Of a stretch of DNA of 64,000 nt, positions 60,741 through 64,000 are shown piece after piece (the first letter of the stretch is position 1; the number at the start of each line of letters is the position of its first letter). The translations under genes were made by a program, and so were the position numbers. The notes under the pieces were generated by a model. The model made no database searches and was not told where the DNA came from. It saw only the letters and a program-made list of their open reading frames with translations. Origin of the DNA: JAJTHC01 sp044348005 (GTDB taxonomy: Bacteria > Cyanobacteriota > Vampirovibrionia > Vampirovibrionales > JAJTHC01); NCBI GenBank assembly GCA_044348005.1, contig JBIKTR010000009.1:29275-93274 (forward strand), written 5' to 3'.

Positions 60741-61900
60741 GACGTCGTGAGCTGTTCTTTACTGGCCTGAAAGCGATTGGCCAGCTGACCGCAGGCGGCG
60801 TCAATATCCACCCCACGTTCTAAACGCACCGTCACCTTTTTATGGTAACGCTCCAACAAAATCATCATAAAGGTGCGAATGGCCTGATTGCTTGAACGCT
60901 TATAATCCACTGCACGTGGTAAGTCTTTGGCAATGGGGTTATAGGGAATGAGGTTGATGTTACATTTTAAATGTTGCACGAGTTGACCCAACTGGTGTGC
61001 GTGTTCGGGTTGATCGTTAATGCCGTCGATCATAATATATTCCATCGTTAAACGCCGGTGGGTAGAAGCCAAGTAACGTTCTAGTGAAGGAATGAGCGTT
61101 TCTAAAGGCCAGCGCTTGTTAATGGGCATAATGCGAGAACGCAACTGGTTGTTCGGGGCATGAAGGGACAAGGCCAGCGTTAAGGGCATTTCTTCTTGGG
61201 CGAGCTTGTCAATGTGATCCACCAAGCCTGAAGTCGACACCGTAATACGACGCATCCCCACTTCGCAGGATTCATTAAGCACCCGCAGGGATTTTACCGT
61301 GTTTTCATAATTGTGCAAGGGTTCGCCTTGGCCCATGTACACCACGTTGCGAATTTCTTGGCCACTGTCGGCTTGTACTTTCACATATTGTTCCACAATT
61401 TCACTTGCAGACAAATGCCGTTTTAAGCCCATTTTGCCTGTGGCACAAAACGAACAGTTAATGGCACACCCCACTTGAGTCGACACGCATAGGGCGTAGC
61501 TGTCTCGTTCTTCAAAATACATTAAAACCGATTCAATGACGTTGCCATCCGCACATTGAAATAGGTATTTTAGGGTGCCGTCTTCAGAAACTTGCTTGCT
61601 GGCAATTTCAAGGGTGCCGATTTGAAAGTGTTCGGCCAAGTATTGACGAAAGCCTTTCGACAAGTTCAGCATCTCTTCAAAGGATTGGACGCACTTCACA
61701 TACAACCAATGATGCACCTGTTCCGCACGAAAACGCGGATGCCCCAAGGCTGTGAATTGTTCCACTAGCTCCGCCTGGCTTTGCCCAATTAAAGCGGGTA
61801 ATGCACAGCCCTTAAGGGGGGGCAGGGTGACGCGAGTCATGGGGGTGTAGTCCGCCACGTCTTCAGATTCAGCAAGGGGAGAAAGCAGTGTAGTGGTCAT
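60737..61900 (-). CDS. rlmN: 23S rRNA / tRNA adenine-C2 methyltransferase RlmN
   Basis: A protein of 387 residues, radical SAM enzyme that methylates A2503 of 23S rRNA and A37 of some tRNAs. The cluster motif C-x3-C-x2-C is in CAINCSFCATGKMG (about residues 143-156). MGQGEPLHNY (about 194) and TVSTSGLVDHI (about 222) fit the family. The methyl-carrying cysteine is in RGVDIDAACGQL (about 363-374). It has an N-terminal extension of about 20 residues. AGGAA eight bases before the ATG supports the start. Confidence 0.95.
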   Translation of the reverse strand: MTTTLLSPLAESEDVADYTPMTRVTLPPLKGCALPALIGQSQAELVEQFTALGHPRFRAEQVHHWLYVKCVQSFEEMLNLSKGFRQYLAEHFQIGTLEIASKQVSEDGTLKYLFQCADGNVIESVLMYFEERDSYALCVSTQVGCAINCSFCATGKMGLKRHLSASEIVEQYVKVQADSGQEIRNVVYMGQGEPLHNYENTVKSLRVLNESCEVGMRRITVSTSGLVDHIDKLAQEEMPLTLALSLHAPNNQLRSRIMPINKRWPLETLIPSLERYLASTHRRLTMEYIMIDGINDQPEHAHQLGQLVQHLKCNINLIPYNPIAKDLPRAVDYKRSSNQAIRTFMMILLERYHKKVTVRLERGVDIDAACGQLANRFQASKEQLTTS

Positions 61901-61940
61901 GGAACGTTCCTGTCAACCGTTTAAAGGGAAATGTTAGGGG

Positions 61941-62100
61941 TATAGAATGCTCTGCAAAAGTGGCTTTACTCCCTCTCCCTTAGGGAGAGGGTTGGGGTGA
62001 GGGATTCGGGATGCCCAGTCAGAGCTGGTGTCCCTCCTCCTAGCCTCCTCCCTAAGGGAGGAGGAACAAAGCAAATTAGACTTTTTCAGAGCCTTCTATA
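61941..62100. repeat. Family A MITE-like element (160 bp)
   Basis: Begins TATAGAATGCTCTGCAAAAG and ends CTTTTTCAGAGCCTTCTATA. The core is that of the 12627-12807 copy in the opposite orientation, without the CGCCTATGGCGGG segment. It fills the rlmN-fabZ gap. Confidence 0.8.
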
Positions 62101-62139
62101 GTAACATAAATACGCAAAAACAAGACCTTGTGCCACGGA

Positions 62140-62646
62140 CTATTCGCTAGATTTAGGCATTAGACTAAACATCATGTCCGCTTCAACGGATGTTTCCCCA
62201 TTCACCGAAGCCACGGCTTTGACTTTGACTAACACACGACGAAACTGCACCAGTTCCACCCGTAAATCCAGGCGATCACCAGGAGTGACCATACGACGAA
62301 AACGCACGTTGTCTAACCCCGCGAACAAGCCAATTTTACCCATGCCTTCAGGCATATGATTCACCATAATGCCGCCCAGTTGAGCCAGTGCTTCAACTTG
62401 AAGCACGCCTGGCATCACAGGCAGATGAGGGAAATGGCCTTCAAAAAAGGCTTCGTTGGCGGTGAGGTTTTTATAGCCTTCAATGTAGGTGCCTTTGGCG
62501 TGAGCGGTGACGCGATCCACCAGTAGAAAGGGGTAACGATGGGGAATATGGGCTTTAAGTTCAGTCACCGTTAAGGGGGGGAGCATTTCTAGGTGTTCTT
62601 CAGTAGTCACAAGATTTTTCTCCGTCGTGGCTTGGGGACTCATCAT
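62140..62646 (-). CDS. fabZ: 3-hydroxyacyl-ACP dehydratase FabZ
   Basis: A protein of 168 residues. It dehydrates 3-hydroxyacyl-ACP in fatty acid elongation and so supports lipid A and phospholipid synthesis. The hot-dog-fold motif HRYPFLLVDRV carries the catalytic His (about 36); the family GHFP and P-G-V motif is FFEGHFPHLPVMPGVLQVEALAQ, quoted in part (EGHFP, PVMPGVLQVE), with the catalytic Glu. The N-terminus is about 20 residues longer than usual, so a later start is possible. In many Gram-negatives it sits with lpx genes; here none is identified nearby. Confidence 0.94.
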   Translation of the reverse strand: MMSPQATTEKNLVTTEEHLEMLPPLTVTELKAHIPHRYPFLLVDRVTAHAKGTYIEGYKNLTANEAFFEGHFPHLPVMPGVLQVEALAQLGGIMVNHMPEGMGKIGLFAGLDNVRFRRMVTPGDRLDLRVELVQFRRVLVKVKAVASVNGETSVEADMMFSLMPKSSE

Positions 62647-62715
62647 AGGGTGGGGGTCTCCTTTGTTAATTTTTCATAAATTAGAGTTATTCTAGTACAA
62701 ACGAAAAAGGAGGTC

Positions 62716-62895
62716 TATAGAAAGTTCTGCGAAAGTGGTTCTTCGTCTTATTCCTCCTCCCTTAGGTCGCACGCCTCGCCTATGGCGGGCTACGCTAGGA
62801 GGAGGGACGCCAGCTCTGACTAGGCATCTCGAATCCCTCATCCTAATCTTCTCCCTAAGGGAGAAGGGACAAGAAGCTTACTGACTGTTTTTATA
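62716..62895. repeat. Family A element with a decayed right end
   Basis: Left end TATAGAAAGTTCTGCGAAAG at 62716. The core (GGTCGCACGCCTCGCCTATG, GGAGGAGGGACGCCAGC, TCCCTAAGGGAGAAGGGA) is nearly the same as in the 12.6-kb copy. The right end near 62895 is degenerate (GACTGTTTTTATA). It lies in the divergent fabZ-M23 gap, which has no other gene. Confidence 0.7.
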
Positions 62896-62978
62896 CGTAT
62901 AGATAGCACAAAGAAGACGCTTGATGGGTTTTATGCTTTTGACGACTAATATAGAGACATCGACGTAGGGCAATACTT

Positions 62979-63929
62979 GTGATTTCAAGCAATTTGAGCA
63001 TCCCGAATATGGTAGGGCAGTCGCCTATGGCGTTAGCGCCCTCGACCCCCAGTTTTTCTAATGGAAATACCTCTGTGAATCCTATTGTAGGGGAAACGAA
63101 TGCGCTCATCGGCAGTATGCAAGTCACTGCCCACCAAAACGATCAAGCTCAAAAAGCTCGTGACCTAGCTCTAAAACGTCAGCAAGCCACCCTCTTGTCT
63201 TCTTTGCCGCCTTCACAGATGAATCCGAGTGCTGTCTCTTCTGCTTCACTGCCTAAGCCTCCGCAGGCTTCCGCCCTCCCGTTTACGACGGGTAGTTCAA
63301 CGTCGCCCGCTTCTACCCCTCCGATGCCTGCTGTTTCTAGTAACCCCGTCGATGCAATAAAAAGTATGGTGTCCAATGCTTGGACGCAAGCGTCACAACT
63401 TATAGCAAGTGGGGTGCAAAATGTTGCACAAGTCGTGACTGGTGCACCCGCTCAAGCCGGCACCTTACCCCCCAACGCCGTGGCGACGGCTTCTCCCCTA
63501 CCGACGATGATGAACGGCTCGCCTAATGGGGGAGGATTGATTCATCCATTAGCAGGCAAGGGACAAATTTCTTCTCCCTTTGGTCCCCGAGGTGGAAGAA
63601 ACCATAACGGTATAGATTTGGCGGCAGCACAAGGAACACCCGTTGTGGCCGCGCAAGGGGGTACCGTTACGGTGAATGACTTTGACGCAAACGGCTATGG
63701 GAATTGGGTTGCAATCCGACATCCCGATGGATCGGAGACTCGTTATGGGCATTTAGTGGGAAAATCCCCTATTGCAGAAGGAACACAAGTGACACAAGGG
63801 CAAGTGATTGGTCAAGTGGGAAGTACAGGCCGTAGCACAGGGCCACACCTTCACTATGAAGTTCGCATTGGCGGCAAGCCCAAGGACCCTATGGCGTTTT
63901 TACCGAAAGGGGACACTCAAAAAGCGTAA
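62979..63929 (+). CDS. M23 peptidase with disordered N-terminus
   Basis: A protein of 316 residues from a GTG at 62979; an ATG at 63009 is an alternative, and neither has a clear SD. The C-terminal LytM/M23 domain (about 185-305) shows SPFGPRGGRNHNGIDLAA with the zinc ligands H and D, YGHL and HLHYEV, so it should cleave peptidoglycan cross-links. Residues 1-180 are Ser/Pro/Ala/Thr-rich and probably disordered. No signal peptide is visible, unusual for this family. The N-terminus resembles that of the 21.6-22.5 kb protein. Confidence 0.85.
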   Translation: MISSNLSIPNMVGQSPMALAPSTPSFSNGNTSVNPIVGETNALIGSMQVTAHQNDQAQKARDLALKRQQATLLSSLPPSQMNPSAVSSASLPKPPQASALPFTTGSSTSPASTPPMPAVSSNPVDAIKSMVSNAWTQASQLIASGVQNVAQVVTGAPAQAGTLPPNAVATASPLPTMMNGSPNGGGLIHPLAGKGQISSPFGPRGGRNHNGIDLAAAQGTPVVAAQGGTVTVNDFDANGYGNWVAIRHPDGSETRYGHLVGKSPIAEGTQVTQGQVIGQVGSTGRSTGPHLHYEVRIGGKPKDPMAFLPKGDTQKA

Positions 63930-63931
63930 AC

Positions 63932-64000
63932 CTAATGCTTCAAAAACACGCGTTCAATGCCTAGGCTTTCGGCGTTGGGCAGTAAATCCAGCTTTTCAAT
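63932..64000 (-). CDS. C-terminal end of a gene running off the window
   Basis: The minus strand reads 22 open codons from the window edge, ending IERVFLKH and TAG. It is convergent with the M23 gene. Too short to identify; a plausible real gene end because it directly abuts the convergent stop, as elsewhere in this genome. Confidence 0.4.
   Translation of the reverse strand: MEKLDLLPNAESLGIERVFLKH

Overview
The window looks like a chromosomal segment from a non-photosynthetic relative of the Cyanobacteria (Melainabacteria / Vampirovibrionia type). This is inference from gene content. Supporting features are an S-layer-homology (SLH) porin of the cyanobacterial OprB kind at 58.3-59.9 kb, a NusB with a large internal insertion next to ftsY, an AMIN-domain amidase directly followed by murI, aminofutalosine synthase (mqnE) for menaquinone, a csrA/fliW flagellar regulatory pair, and fabZ with a barrel porin indicating a Gram-negative envelope. 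Base composition is moderate. Nothing indicates a plasmid or prophage.

Layout. 0-6 kb: FlgM-like protein, murein peptide amidase (mpaA) with pterin carbinolamine dehydratase, then a minus-strand fliW-csrA-TPR operon, a small membrane/coiled-coil protein and aminopeptidase P. 5.9-7.4 kb: AT-richer accessory patch with an orphan MNT nucleotidyltransferase and a GIY-YIG nuclease with a NUMOD-like tail. 7.4-18.7 kb: polA, a zinc dehydrogenase and an SDR, folC, ftsY-nusB, a receiver-like protein and an HDOD protein. 18.7-29.7 kb: msrA, dut, tRNA-Pro, a cation exchanger, a low-complexity coiled-coil protein, pcrA, a double-GAF chemoreceptor, mqnE, an Asn/Met-rich exported TPR protein and tRNA-Val. 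29.9-36.7 kb: accessory stretch with an orphan gene, a truncated uvrA-like remnant, a large TPR protein, an NYN-domain protein, an amidase, an EVE protein and a repeat-filled gap. 36.7-50.3 kb: MFS transporter, pgi, a TPP riboswitch heading an unknown membrane protein, proB, two more unknown membrane proteins, a type-4 uracil-DNA glycosylase, obgE, an EF-hand protein, a polyprenyl synthase, and miaA with a SAM hydrolase. 50.5-64 kb: pheA, amiC-murI, an E2 acyltransferase, pyk, ruvC, the SLH porin, rlmN, fabZ and an M23 peptidase.

How it fits together. Several genes act on peptidoglycan (mpaA, two Amidase_3 enzymes, murI, the M23 protein). mqnE and the polyprenyl synthase are both consistent with menaquinone synthesis. 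FlgM-like/CsrA/FliW and the chemoreceptor point to a motile cell.

Two families of small terminal-inverted-repeat (MITE-like) elements occupy much of the intergenic DNA. Family A has ends beginning TATAGAAAGCTCTGC. Family B has ends beginning TATAGTGTTC. One copy of each abuts the other between folC and ftsY, and together they supply the stop codons of both genes. The most notable regulatory find is a well-formed TPP riboswitch whose 3' part contains the ribosome binding site of a membrane protein that is not a recognisable thiamin gene. Coordinates and starts were chosen by eye from motifs and Shine-Dalgarno (SD) spacing; no database search was possible.
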